From the NCBI GenBank assembly GCA_903909505.1, contig CAIVVZ010000243.1, positions 1-35,157 of the forward strand: a stretch of DNA of 35,157 nucleotides. Direction: 5' to 3'. The notes below the pieces were generated by a model. That model saw only the letters and a list, made by a program, of their open reading frames with translations, was not told the DNA's origin and did not search any database. The translations under genes and the position numbers were made by a program. Origin of the DNA: an uncultured Desulfobacteraceae bacterium. Its GTDB lineage: Bacteria > Desulfobacterota > Desulfobacteria > Desulfobacterales > Desulfatirhabdiaceae. Below, piece after piece: positions 1 to 9,345 of the stretch. Each line of letters starts with the position of its first letter. Within the stretch, counting starts at the first letter, position 1.

Positions 1-186
1 CGGATGGCATTTCAAAAGGCGTTTGAATGCCATCGCCCCACCTTTGCAAGCGCCGTATTTCATTATGGCCTCGGATGCGTACGCCGAGCACGAAGGATAA
101 AACCGGCAGCACGGCCCAATAAAAGGAGAAACGGCAAGTTGATACACCGTGATTGCAAAATTGACAAGATATCGAATCGTATGCAA
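1..186 (-). CDS. yidD: YidD, membrane protein insertion efficiency factor (partial, 3' end outside window)
   Basis: On the minus strand from a TTG at 186 the frame is open to the window edge and reads like YidD: a short amphipathic start (HTIRYLVNFAITVYQLAVSP), then GPCCRFYPSCSAYA with the family's conserved cysteines, then a KGGAMAFKRLLKCHP ending region. YidD is a small membrane-associated protein thought to help YidC and Sec insert inner-membrane proteins. It begins 5 bp after the rnpA stop, the usual rpmH-rnpA-yidD order, which supports both the identity and the TTG start. No ATG is available in frame after the rnpA stop. About 62 codons are visible and the C-terminus is cut by the window. 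Confidence 0.85.
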   Translation of the reverse strand, partial: MHTIRYLVNFAITVYQLAVSPFIGPCCRFYPSCSAYASEAIMKYGACKGGAMAFKRLLKCHP

Positions 187-191
187 ACCCG

Positions 192-584
192 TTAAACAAG
201 ATGATTTTGCGGAATCGCCGCCGGCGCCACGACAGCGATTTTTGCGAATTTATCAAATAAGCCGGCCAGCATGGCTATCGTCTGCTGGAAAGAAAAAGTG
301 GACGCCGGCTTTTTGGCGATCACATGAAAATCCCAGTCATTCGGTACCGCGATGCTGTGAAGGCGATAATACTCCCTGACGCGCCGCTTGATTCGGTTGC
401 GAACCACGGCATTGCCTACTTTTCGCGAAACCGTAATACCGATTCGGGACCTGCCGTATTGTCCGCTTTTATAAACCAAGACAAACCCCGAGCTGTGGAC
501 CGCCTTTCCGAAAGAATAGAATTCAACGAATTCATACCGTTTGAGAATGCGGACTGTTTTGGGAAATGCAAATGGCTTCAACAA
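192..584 (-). CDS. rnpA: Ribonuclease P protein component
   Basis: The 130-residue product has the usual size for RnpA, the protein subunit that helps the RNase P ribozyme trim the 5' leaders of tRNA precursors. Visible family marks are the N-terminal FPKTVRILKRYEF segment and the RNR-type RNA-binding stretch RKVGNAVVRNRIKRRVREYY around residues 54-73. The frame has no ATG at the right place. It opens with two adjacent TTG codons at 584 and 581, and no clear ribosome binding site is visible, so the start is the weak point. It lies 67 bp downstream of rpmH and directly upstream of yidD, so all three are probably cotranscribed from the rpmH promoter. Confidence 0.93.
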   Translation of the reverse strand: MLKPFAFPKTVRILKRYEFVEFYSFGKAVHSSGFVLVYKSGQYGRSRIGITVSRKVGNAVVRNRIKRRVREYYRLHSIAVPNDWDFHVIAKKPASTFSFQQTIAMLAGLFDKFAKIAVVAPAAIPQNHLV

Positions 585-651
585 AATGAGATGGCAGAAA
601 CTGGATGGCGCATTCAGGAAAGGATCCCGAGTCTATAAAAAGAAGTATTTA

Positions 652-786
652 TTAAACCGTCAATCTTTTCCGGCCTTTGGCCCGTCTGCGGTTAATCAGT
701 TTTCGGCCTTCCTTGGTGGCCATGCGCGATAAAAAGCCATGGGTCCGTGATTTCTTGATCTGACTGGGCTGATATGTTCTTTTCAT
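652..786 (-). CDS. rpmH: 50S ribosomal protein L34
   Basis: This 44-residue basic protein begins [18 protein letters not shown] and ends in [12 protein letters not shown], which is the nearly invariant L34 pattern, and the length is exactly typical. L34 is a component of the large ribosomal subunit. A GAGGG sequence lies about 10 bp upstream of the ATG. It is the first gene of the rpmH-rnpA-yidD unit. In many bacteria dnaA and an origin lie on the other side of rpmH, but no dnaA gene or obvious DnaA boxes are visible here. tRNA genes occupy that side instead. Confidence 0.97.
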   Translation of the reverse strand: MKRTYQPSQIKKSRTHGFLSRMATKEGRKLINRRRAKGRKRLTV

Positions 787-865
787 GCAAAAATACCCTC
801 ATTTAAATGTGAATCCAGCGGTTATTCAATACAAACGATCTTTTTTCTGTTATTATAACCTTTTT

Positions 866-894
866 AGATAATCACATTATTATTTTCAAGTCAA
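866..894 (-). promoter_or_regulatory. Candidate sigma70 promoter for rpmH-rnpA-yidD
   Basis: On the minus strand a TTGACT -35 box (889-894) is followed after 17 bp by TTATCT (866-871). This lies about 80 bp upstream of the rpmH ATG in a very AT-rich stretch. A TATAAT sits a little further downstream but has no good -35 partner. Confidence 0.55.
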
Positions 895-1066
895 GAAAAT
901 TCGATCCGTCCCCGCATGGGACAAGATATGCGGCTTTCGAAATTTGTGCTTGCAATTTGCACATGAATCGGTCTATATGTCTTCAGCATAGGGTCTTTGG
1001 ATGCGCTACGCCTCTGATAAACGACCTTAAGTCTTTTGATGAAGTTGCAAGCATTGTTTTTTATTG

Positions 1067-1094
1067 TTGACAAAAACATATTTTTGTTTATAAT
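1067..1094 (+). promoter_or_regulatory. Sigma70 promoter of the tRNA operon
   Basis: Perfect TTGACA (1067-1072) and TATAAT (1089-1094) boxes are separated by 16 bp and lie 15 bp upstream of tRNA-Lys. This is a near-ideal strong promoter of the kind expected for stable RNA genes. Confidence 0.85.
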
Positions 1095-1109
1095 AGCGCT
1101 TTCATCAAG

Positions 1110-1185
1110 GGGCCGTTAACTCAGTCGGTAGAGTATCTGCCTTTTAAGTAGAGAGTCGTTGGTTCGAGTCCAACACGGCCCACCA
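1110..1185 (+). tRNA. tRNA-Lys (anticodon TTT)
   Basis: This 76-nt sequence folds as a standard cloverleaf. The acceptor stem pairs GGGCCGT with ACGGCCC, the anticodon loop is CTTTTAA giving TTT, the T-loop is TTCGAGT, and the 3' end carries an encoded CCA. It is the first gene after a strong promoter. Confidence 0.96.
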
Positions 1186-1193
1186 CCATCTGC

Positions 1194-1271
1194 GTCCCCA
1201 TCGTCTAGCCCGGTCCAGGACATCGGCCTTTCACGCCGACGACAGGGGTTCAAATCCCCTTGGGGACGCCA
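1194..1271 (+). tRNA. tRNA-Glu (anticodon TTC)
   Basis: The 78-nt sequence has acceptor arms GTCCCCA and TGGGGAC, an anticodon loop CTTTCAC giving TTC, a TTCAAAT T-loop and an encoded GCCA end. It lies 8 bp after tRNA-Lys and is surely cotranscribed with it. Confidence 0.95.
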
Positions 1272-1283
1272 CTTGTTAAATCA

Positions 1284-1316
1284 AGGATTTAGGGTAAATT
1301 CCTAAGTCCTTTTTTT
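1284..1316 (+). terminator. Rho-independent terminator after the tRNA pair
   Basis: AGGATTTAGG (1284-1293) pairs with CCTAAGTCCT (1301-1310) with one G-T pair and a 7-nt loop, and is followed directly by a run of T. Confidence 0.85.
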
Positions 1317-1580
1317 ATTGTCATTGGGTTCTTACCCCACCATCTACCCCACCAATGGGAAAGAAAAATCCGTGCTCCGGTGTGATCCGGAAAAAGCGGG
1401 TTTTTTCGTTATTTGTGGACCGGGTCATCCGGCAAGGATGCCCCAGGGAAAACCTATACCGAATATGCCGGTTTGTGGCATCAACGAACTGTTCGCCCCG
1501 CCTTGCGCATTTTATGCGCCTGGTATCAACCCGGTGAATGTGATCCCAGAAATAACTCGGCCTCGATGCTTTTGAAACAT

Positions 1581-1626
1581 GGTTCTGGCCCCGTTAACCA
1601 AGGTTCGAATCCTTGTCCCTCAGCCA
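1581..1626 (+). pseudogene. 3' fragment of a tRNA-Gln gene (CTG), probable integration scar
   Basis: The sequence matches only the 3' half of a tRNA. It has an anticodon loop TTCTGGC (anticodon CTG, Gln) followed by the 3' side of the anticodon stem. It then has a perfect T-arm (CAAGG, TTCGAAT, CCTTG at 599-615 of the 1-kb scale), the acceptor 3' strand TCCCTCA, discriminator G and encoded CCA. A72 plus G73 implies the U1-A72 / G73 pattern of tRNA-Gln. The matching 5' TGAGGGA strand, D-arm and 5' anticodon stem are absent upstream. A duplicated tRNA 3' end is the usual footprint left by tyrosine-recombinase integration into a tRNA gene, but no integrase is visible here. Confidence 0.7.
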
Positions 1627-1635
1627 AAAAAAAAC

Positions 1636-1674
1636 AAGGGGTTATGAAGAGCATTCATAACCCCTGTGGTATTT
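1636..1674 (+). terminator. Terminator-like hairpin, 5' exon of the group IIC intron
   Basis: AGGGGTTATGAA (1637-1648) and TTCATAACCCCT (1654-1665) form a perfect 12-bp stem with a 5-nt loop, just after the tRNA-Gln remnant. Nine nucleotides later the intron begins. Group IIC introns are known to insert behind transcription terminator hairpins, so this is the expected target. The intron probably displaced the original T-run. Confidence 0.7.
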
Positions 1675-3557
<1,883 letters not shown>

Positions 3558-4030
3558 TAAGGCGGTTTGTGCCGATATTGTACCGGTTTTTGCGAATCAC
3601 CCCCGGCCATGCCCCCCAAAAAGACGTGCCGCGGTCCACATGGTCAAGGTGCCCGGTCCATGCCTGATGGTTCCTCTGTCTGGTGCTTCAGCCCGGAAAA
3701 TTAAAAGGCCCTCGGTCCCCGGACAGAGGGAAAGCAGGCTTTTTCTTGCCGGTGGTGCCAGCGCCCCCAGGTGACCGAGGTTTAAGGATCGCATGGGGGG
3801 CAATGAAAAGGCGAGGACTTTTTGTCGATTTGCCCAATTTCGCAAAATGGTGGCAGGTATAGTGAACAGCCACAAGATATATGTTGTATTCTTGCTTGCC
3901 ATCTCAAATCCAACTTGCAAAGCACCCCATATAGTGACATAAAGTATTCATGTAAGGTTGAAGCCGTCCTTACCTGTTTTTTATTCAGATTATAGCTTCC
4001 AACTGACAAATCAATATCTTTGGTAAAACA
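3558..4030. other. Gene-free stretch between intron and HD gene, with one repeat copy
   Basis: No frame here has coding character. The only recognisable content is one copy of the roughly 60-bp repeat described separately (3691-3750). The downstream half is AT-rich and should contain the promoter of the HD gene, but no convincing pair of boxes stands out. Confidence 0.6.
3691..3750 (-). repeat. Dispersed 60-bp repeat, copy 1 (left of HD/YwgA cassette)
   Basis: Read on the minus strand this copy and the one at 6503-6561 share AAAAGCC, then CCCT, GGGG, CCGAGGG, TTTT, ATTT and GGGC in the same order and spacing, roughly 70% identity by eye. Both copies lie in the same orientation on either side of the HD/YwgA pair. 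The CCCTC and GAGGG blocks can pair inside this copy. Function is unknown: a mobile-element end, a repeat family or a structured RNA are all possible. Confidence 0.5.
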
Positions 4031-5404
4031 ATGGCAGATCTGACGCAGCGCCTTCGTGATCCAATTCACGGATTGATAACTTTCGACGAAGACAGCAGGG
4101 CAGATATGCTGGCTTGGCGGCTGATCCAAACAACTGAATTCCAGCGGCTTAGACGCATCAAACAACTTGGTATCTCAGATTTTGTTTTTCCTGGCGCAAC
4201 ACACTCGCGTTTTGTTCATTCGATTGGCGTTTATCATAATGCCCGAAAGCTTATGAACGTCATCAAAAAAACTGAAGGGGAGAAGTTCGATAAAGAACGT
4301 GCCGATGCCATCCTGATTGCGGCCCTTCTACACGATATTGGTCATGGGCCATTCAGTCACGCATTCGAAGAAGCCCGAATGGCTCTTGCCCGGACACGCG
4401 GCAAAGCTACAATTGAGAAACATGAGAAGTTTACCGCCAAACTCTTACTTGCTGAAGATGGTCAGATAAGAAAAATTCTTGACCAACATGATACCGCACT
4501 CGCTGAGAACATAGCGAAGCTCTTCTCAGCGGAAGATCCAGTTGATATCTATCACGCCGTCGTCTCTAGCTCTTTTGATGCTGATCGTCTTGATTATTTA
4601 ATGCGCGATAGGTACATGACTGGCACTGAAGCAGGTTCTATAGATTATGATTGGCTTATTGATAATCTGGATACTTATTTGGTCCAAGTTCGCCAGGATG
4701 ATGATGATGAGCCCAGATCTTTTCCTACCTTTGTTTTTAAATCGAAAGGTCGGCAAGCCGCAGAGGACTTCCTTCTAGCGCGCTACAGGCTTTATACCCA
4801 AGTTTATTTACATAAGACGACGCGCGGATTCGAAAAGGTCATAACGGCACTGATTCAAAATTTAGGGCGTGAATTAGATAATGGCTCTTGCGCCGGAATC
4901 GGTCTTGATGACGTTCATCCTTTGGTAACCTTTCTGAAGCCAAATGGTGAGACGATTAATAATTATAGGGATCTTGACGATGTCGTCTTTTGGGGCGCTG
5001 TCGAGCGATTGCGATATAGCAGCAGTAAAATACTCAGAGAGCTTTCAATGCGACTCTGGGATCGGAAAAGGCTTGAAGTCCTGGACGTGTTTGCAGAGAT
5101 AGGACATAACCCTGAAAACTTGCTCAATGCGTGCCGCCGTTTGGAAGAACACACGAAGACTCAGTTAGGCAAAACGGTCTTTAAGGATGAACCTTCTTAC
5201 AATCTTTATTCCCGCATTGGGGGAGAATCGACAAAAGAACATAAAATGGTTCGAGTGCGAACCCCCGAGGGCATAAAAGAGATTACAGATTTTCCGGACA
5301 CTGTAATCAGCAAAGAACTTATGAAAAAGACCAGGTTGACACGTTACTTTTTTCTGTCTGCTGATGATAAAGACGCAGCCAGAAAAGTGATGGACGGGAG
5401 ATAA
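4031..5404 (+). CDS. HD-domain phosphohydrolase (COG1078 / YwfO-like, dGTPase-related)
   Basis: The 457-residue protein has the full metal-binding set of an HD phosphohydrolase: HSRFVHSIGVYHNA with H63, LLHDIGHGPFSHAFE with H101-D102, and SSSFDADRLDYLMRDRY with D183/D185. This is the YwfO/SAMHD1-like group, soluble enzymes that typically hydrolyse nucleoside triphosphates. N-terminal RDPIHGLI is also characteristic. The ATG at 4031 has only a weak ribosome binding site. The stop is 4 bp before the YwgA-like gene, so the two form one operon. The same HD-YwgA pairing is known from Bacillus subtilis (ywfO-ywgA). Substrate is not readable from sequence. dNTP depletion in phage defence is possible given the neighbourhood, but is inference. 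Confidence 0.88.
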   Translation: MADLTQRLRDPIHGLITFDEDSRADMLAWRLIQTTEFQRLRRIKQLGISDFVFPGATHSRFVHSIGVYHNARKLMNVIKKTEGEKFDKERADAILIAALLHDIGHGPFSHAFEEARMALARTRGKATIEKHEKFTAKLLLAEDGQIRKILDQHDTALAENIAKLFSAEDPVDIYHAVVSSSFDADRLDYLMRDRYMTGTEAGSIDYDWLIDNLDTYLVQVRQDDDDEPRSFPTFVFKSKGRQAAEDFLLARYRLYTQVYLHKTTRGFEKVITALIQNLGRELDNGSCAGIGLDDVHPLVTFLKPNGETINNYRDLDDVVFWGAVERLRYSSSKILRELSMRLWDRKRLEVLDVFAEIGHNPENLLNACRRLEEHTKTQLGKTVFKDEPSYNLYSRIGGESTKEHKMVRVRTPEGIKEITDFPDTVISKELMKKTRLTRYFFLSADDKDAARKVMDGR

Positions 5405-5408
5405 ATCA

Positions 5409-5933
5409 ATGACAGATAACACGGAAAAAGTGGCACTCGTTTTACAGGCTGCCGAAGGTCAGATTGTAGGACGCATTCGTTTCCAGAAAATATTTTATCT
5501 TCTGGAGCAGCTTGACATACGGTCTGGTTTTGATTTCTCATATCACCATTACGGACCGTATTCAGAAGATCTGTCTATTGCAATTGACAGAACTTCTCTT
5601 GTTGACGGCTTAATCAAAGAAGTGAAGAAAGAAGCAGGTGACTACTATTATAGTGTTTATTCCTCTCAATCTCACATCGATCCTCCGAATCAGATTGGTG
5701 GATTGACATGGGAAAAAGTATGTGAGTATGTGCGAACCATGAAAGCTGAATCATCGATGGTTCTTGAGATTGCAGCAACAATTCATTGGTTGCAACTGAA
5801 AGAAAAAGTTGCCGATTGGAAAACGGAGCTCAAAAATCGCAAAGGCTCAAAAGCTGAAGACTCCCGTATTGAGAAGGCATTGAATCTTCTTGGTCAATTG
5901 GGGTTTGAAAATTGTGCCAACGCCTGCAATTAA
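5409..5933 (+). CDS. YwgA-like protein, partner of the HD phosphohydrolase
   Basis: The 174-residue protein opens with VALVLQAAEGQIVGRIRFQK followed by IFYLLEQLDIRSGFDF and HHYGPYSEDLSIAI. This GR-x-RFQKI-x-YLL ... YGPYS pattern is that of YwgA and of the wider DUF4065/Panacea-like fold, some members of which are antitoxins or adaptor proteins. It has no signal peptide or membrane segment. A GGGAG ribosome binding site overlaps the end of the HD gene, so translation is coupled. Conserved pairing suggests it binds or controls the HD enzyme, perhaps as an inhibitor. That role is inference and no catalytic residues are evident. Confidence 0.75.
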   Translation: MTDNTEKVALVLQAAEGQIVGRIRFQKIFYLLEQLDIRSGFDFSYHHYGPYSEDLSIAIDRTSLVDGLIKEVKKEAGDYYYSVYSSQSHIDPPNQIGGLTWEKVCEYVRTMKAESSMVLEIAATIHWLQLKEKVADWKTELKNRKGSKAEDSRIEKALNLLGQLGFENCANACN

Positions 5934-6220
5934 TTCATACTGTACAAAATACATCTGCTATTTACCCTAAACCCGCCGCCAGGTGATTCCGACCAGGTGG
6001 TTTGATCCTAATTGCCCTGGCGATACGCCTTGATCAGGCCGGCAGCTCAGTGACAGAGTCCTTTGATCTATTGCGACCGCCTGAAGAATCTGATCATGCA
6101 AACGACTTCTCCAGCGAATATCCGGACCTCTTTTGGTCCGTCTGAAGTCTCAATAATCAATCCGACCTGAGCTGAAGGCTTAAAGCCCTGCCTGTTCATA
6201 TCCCCGCCAGAACATAAAAG

Positions 6221-6252
6221 AAACCCCGCCTCGATGCTTTGAGGCAGGGTTT
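6221..6252. terminator. Terminator-like hairpin
   Basis: AAACCCCGCCTC (6221-6232) and GAGGCAGGGTTT (6241-6252) form a 12-bp stem with one G-T pair and an 8-nt loop. A-rich and T-rich arms at the base let it work in either direction. It would terminate the HD/YwgA operon, although it lies 290 bp downstream. Confidence 0.55.
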
Positions 6253-6502
6253 ATGATTCGGGGAGGGGGATCCGGTTCAGGTCTGTGGTGTCAGTCCGTA
6301 AAACCCGATCAATGCCTCCTTGATCTTCCGGCCAGCTGCTCCAGGGTCTGGACCAGGCGCAAATTGTTCCGGAATTGTGGATAGACCCATCCAGGCGATT
6401 TCAGCTCGGTACTTGAATGGGTCAGCGGGTATCTTTCAGTTCCCGACTCGATGAGAGGCCCGTGGCTAGGCGATCGGCTCCCTGCCCTTGTCCGAAAAGT
6501 AC

Positions 6503-6561
6503 GCCCAGGAAATCAAAACACCCTCGGACCCCATGGAAGGGAGGAATCGGCTTTTCATGCC
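6503..6561 (-). repeat. Dispersed 60-bp repeat, copy 2 (right of HD/YwgA cassette)
   Basis: This is the partner of the copy at 3691-3750, in the same orientation. The ordered shared blocks on the minus strand are AAAAGCC, CCCT, GGGG, CCGAGGG, TTTT, ATTT and GGGC. Internal pairing is weaker than in copy 1. Confidence 0.5.
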
Positions 6562-6801
6562 AGACCCCGCAGAATGCACCAGGGCGAACGATCATGATCC
6601 GGCCTATGAAAAAATACAAGCAGAAGAATATTGTTGACATAAATCACTGATATTCATACGACGATAATATCAAATTTTTCAACATGAATGATGAACGAAG
6701 ATAAACTTGTTGCTGGGAAGAATGATCAGAAGCTTCTCCATTTTGAAGTTAACTGGAAAACGCACAATTGATTGTTGGCTAAACAAAGAGAGAGAACAGC
6801 T

Positions 6802-9345
6802 ATGAGCATGTTGCTTGTCCACGAATTACACGAAGCCCGCGACAGAATTCTTCTGCTTAAGAGCCAATTGGAACAGGCTATAAATGAAGAACTCCCCGCA
6901 TACCGATCATTTATTGATCAGCAGGTCACGATACTCACAGAGGCTTTAGAACAGGCGAACATTCCTGATCGATATCGTGTAGCCGTTGTCGGGCGGTTTA
7001 AGGTTGGTAAGTCTCAATTTGTGAACAAATTGGCTGGCGAACGACTGGCCGGGGTTGCCACCAGTCCTGAAACAGCAGCTATTTCGATCTTTCGTTATGA
7101 CAACATCGCTCGTGCAGAGGTGGAGTTGGTAAGTCAAGAGGAGTGGCAACGCCTCAAAGAAGATCATAAGAATGATCCAAAAAACCCGGAAGTTAAAAGG
7201 TACGACCGCTTTATCGAATTTAATAATCGCCCAATTCGGAAAGAAAAAGGGAAGGAGATTCCCCGAAAGCTGATTGATTTAGAAGCCATGGCTCAAGAGT
7301 GGCTGAAACCAGGTGGAAAAGTTCACAAGATTAAAGCAGATAAATGGGAAACTCGTGACGGAAAGAAGGCTTTCCTTGCTGAGATCAAAAAGTTTACTTC
7401 CAGCCAGGAGCCTATGCATTATCTCGTAAACAAGCTCACTATATACGCTCCGATTCCTATTTTACGAGATCAGATCGAGTTGATCGATACGCCCGGACTC
7501 GACGATACAGAGCATTTTAGGGTTTTACTCACAGAGGAGTTGGTCCAGGATGTCGATGCAATCCTTTTCCTGACAGTTAGCGGTGCGTCTTACAGTCAGA
7601 GCGATAAAGAATTTATTGTGCGACAACTGCGCCGTCGGCAAATAAAGCACCTGCAATTGATTGTAACCAAATGCGACGAAACATTTGATAATGCCGTGCG
7701 AGATGCTAAAGATAATGACGACGATCTACCCACTTTTGCGGCTTTCCGGCAGAGAGAAACTAACCGTGTCAGGATTGAATCTAAAGCAACATTGGATGAA
7801 TTATTACAGTCCAACCAACTGACCGACGAGGAAGGGTACTACTTTATCGCGCAACTGGACAATGTTCCTGTCCATTTGGTCTCCTCTAAATACCATGATG
7901 ATGGAAAGATCGAAGAAGGCGGGATTGATGCAGTTCGTGACGGGCTTTACCGGATATTATCCACCAGTAACCGGTTTGAACAGGCCCGGACTGTTCTGAA
8001 CGACCATTTAGAAATCGCACTCGAACGACTTCGGCGGGCTTTTGGTGAGCGTTTGAACACTCTGGAAAGGGAATTTGATCCCGCCAAAGTGCGTGAGGAA
8101 ATTGAATCGATCCGGGCGGTGCTTGGGCAGAAGTTCGACGCCTTTGGGCAACGCTCGGGGGAAGGTCTTGGCCTCCTGGTCACAGACCAGGAGGCCACAT
8201 TCAAGGTTCTCCCTCTCCATCTTGATTTGATTACTATGCAGGCCAAGGAGGTGCTTGTCGATCTTGAAAAGGCCGATCTTGTGAGGCATTGGAAAACGAG
8301 ACGCTATGGAAAGTGGGGTACTCTTTCTGACTTGCAGGCCAAAGCCGCAGACAGAGTCTTTCCAAAGGTTGAAACGGTCTTGAATGAGTTGCGTAGCCAC
8401 TTGGAGAGCTTTATGACGCAGGCGGAGAGCCAACTTTCTAAACTGCAATCTGAGTTGGGGGCCTTGGAATCGAAACACAACCTGTCTGGACTGGAACCCA
8501 TTCCTCTTGCTGCTGCACAAATACCACTTTTTGATGGTCTACGTCGAAAATTTCAAGCACTTGGTGAGAATGAACGAGATGGGATTGTTTCAAAGATAGA
8601 CGACTTTGTGACGGAAGAAGTCCAACAGCGTTTGGACGATGCTCGGGCCAAGGTTTCCGATATTTTTGGTAAGGGCACCACTCTCAAACAGGGGGAGGAG
8701 GTGTCGCGGTTCTACGCTGAGATCCGAAAGGTTCTGGCCGATGCTTTGAGAGCTCATCTGGATGCCAGGATCAGGGAATTTGCAGGGGCGATTATAAAAA
8801 ATGCTGAGTCAGTTGGCCCCAGGATTAGAGAAGCTTCGGAAGGTGTTATACGACAGCGCTTGGAAGCCATTGAATCCTCATTACAAGTTGCTGCTGAAGG
8901 CCAGAAGGAGCAAGTCGCAGCCTATCTTACGAGGATGGTCGCACTGTTGCGCAATTTCGCGGCCAATCCAGAGGCCGTGTCGTCTTCCCCTCAAGTTATT
9001 CAAGCGGTATCGGACACAAATTCCCTTACGCCCGAAATATCTGACATATGTGATACTACTGGGGTGCCCGTAGTGACGCTGCAAGAACAACACTATGAGA
9101 TCGAAGAGAACGCAGTAGGGTTTACTTATGAGCGAATTTTTAGTCCCTATATCGATGAAGCAACTACCATCAGCATTGAAGACCACTATATTCGTTTACC
9201 TCATCAGATCGATAACTTAGCCCGTTTTTGCGCGCTTGCGATTCGGTGCGGAAGAGGGTACTGTCAACTTTATTGTGTAAAATTATTATTGGCCAATTTT
9301 TTTGAAGAAAGGCAGATTTTTATTCACTTTTCCCACTGGGTTTGA
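6802..9345 (+). pseudogene. Dynamin-like GTPase with MIT_C domain, 5' part (interrupted by IS256)
   Basis: This part encodes a bacterial dynamin-like GTPase, a family that remodels membranes. It has the P-loop GRFKVGKS (residues 64-71), DTPG of G3 (from D229) and TKCDE of G4 (about 289-293), then a long helical middle and stalk (about 400-720). From about residue 765 the protein enters a domain matching the C-terminal domain of human MITD1 (IEENAVGFTYERIF; IEDHYIRLPHQ). Gene sequence stops at 9256, inside codon 819. The last 30 codons to 9345 read into the IS256 element and are not native. I chose ATG 6802 because GAGAGAG precedes it; TTG 6772 is an alternative. With the IS removed, the frame joins the part at 10636-10952 to give 923 residues. 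Confidence 0.9.

Larger units (their letters stand above)
5934..6687. other. Gene-free stretch with a terminator and repeat copy 2
   Basis: There is no plausible gene in either strand over about 750 bp. The stretch contains the terminator hairpin at 6221-6252, a short CGGACC/GGTCCG hairpin at 6123-6140, and repeat copy 2 at 6503-6561. A perfect TTGACA at 6634-6639 upstream of the dynamin gene could be a -35 box, but a matching -10 box is unclear. Confidence 0.55.

Noticed and set aside
1318..1575. 85-residue ORF between the tRNA terminator and the tRNA-Gln remnant
   Set aside because: It starts within the terminator T-run and resembles no family. The stretch may be residue from an excised element, but I see no integrase motif.
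3597..3920. 107-residue minus-strand ORF
   Set aside because: Low-complexity sequence that overlaps repeat copy 1, no ribosome binding site, and no family resemblance.
6688..6771. 27-codon ORF ending directly before the dynamin gene
   Set aside because: No ribosome binding site or family match. It may be a leader peptide, but nothing beyond an open frame supports it.
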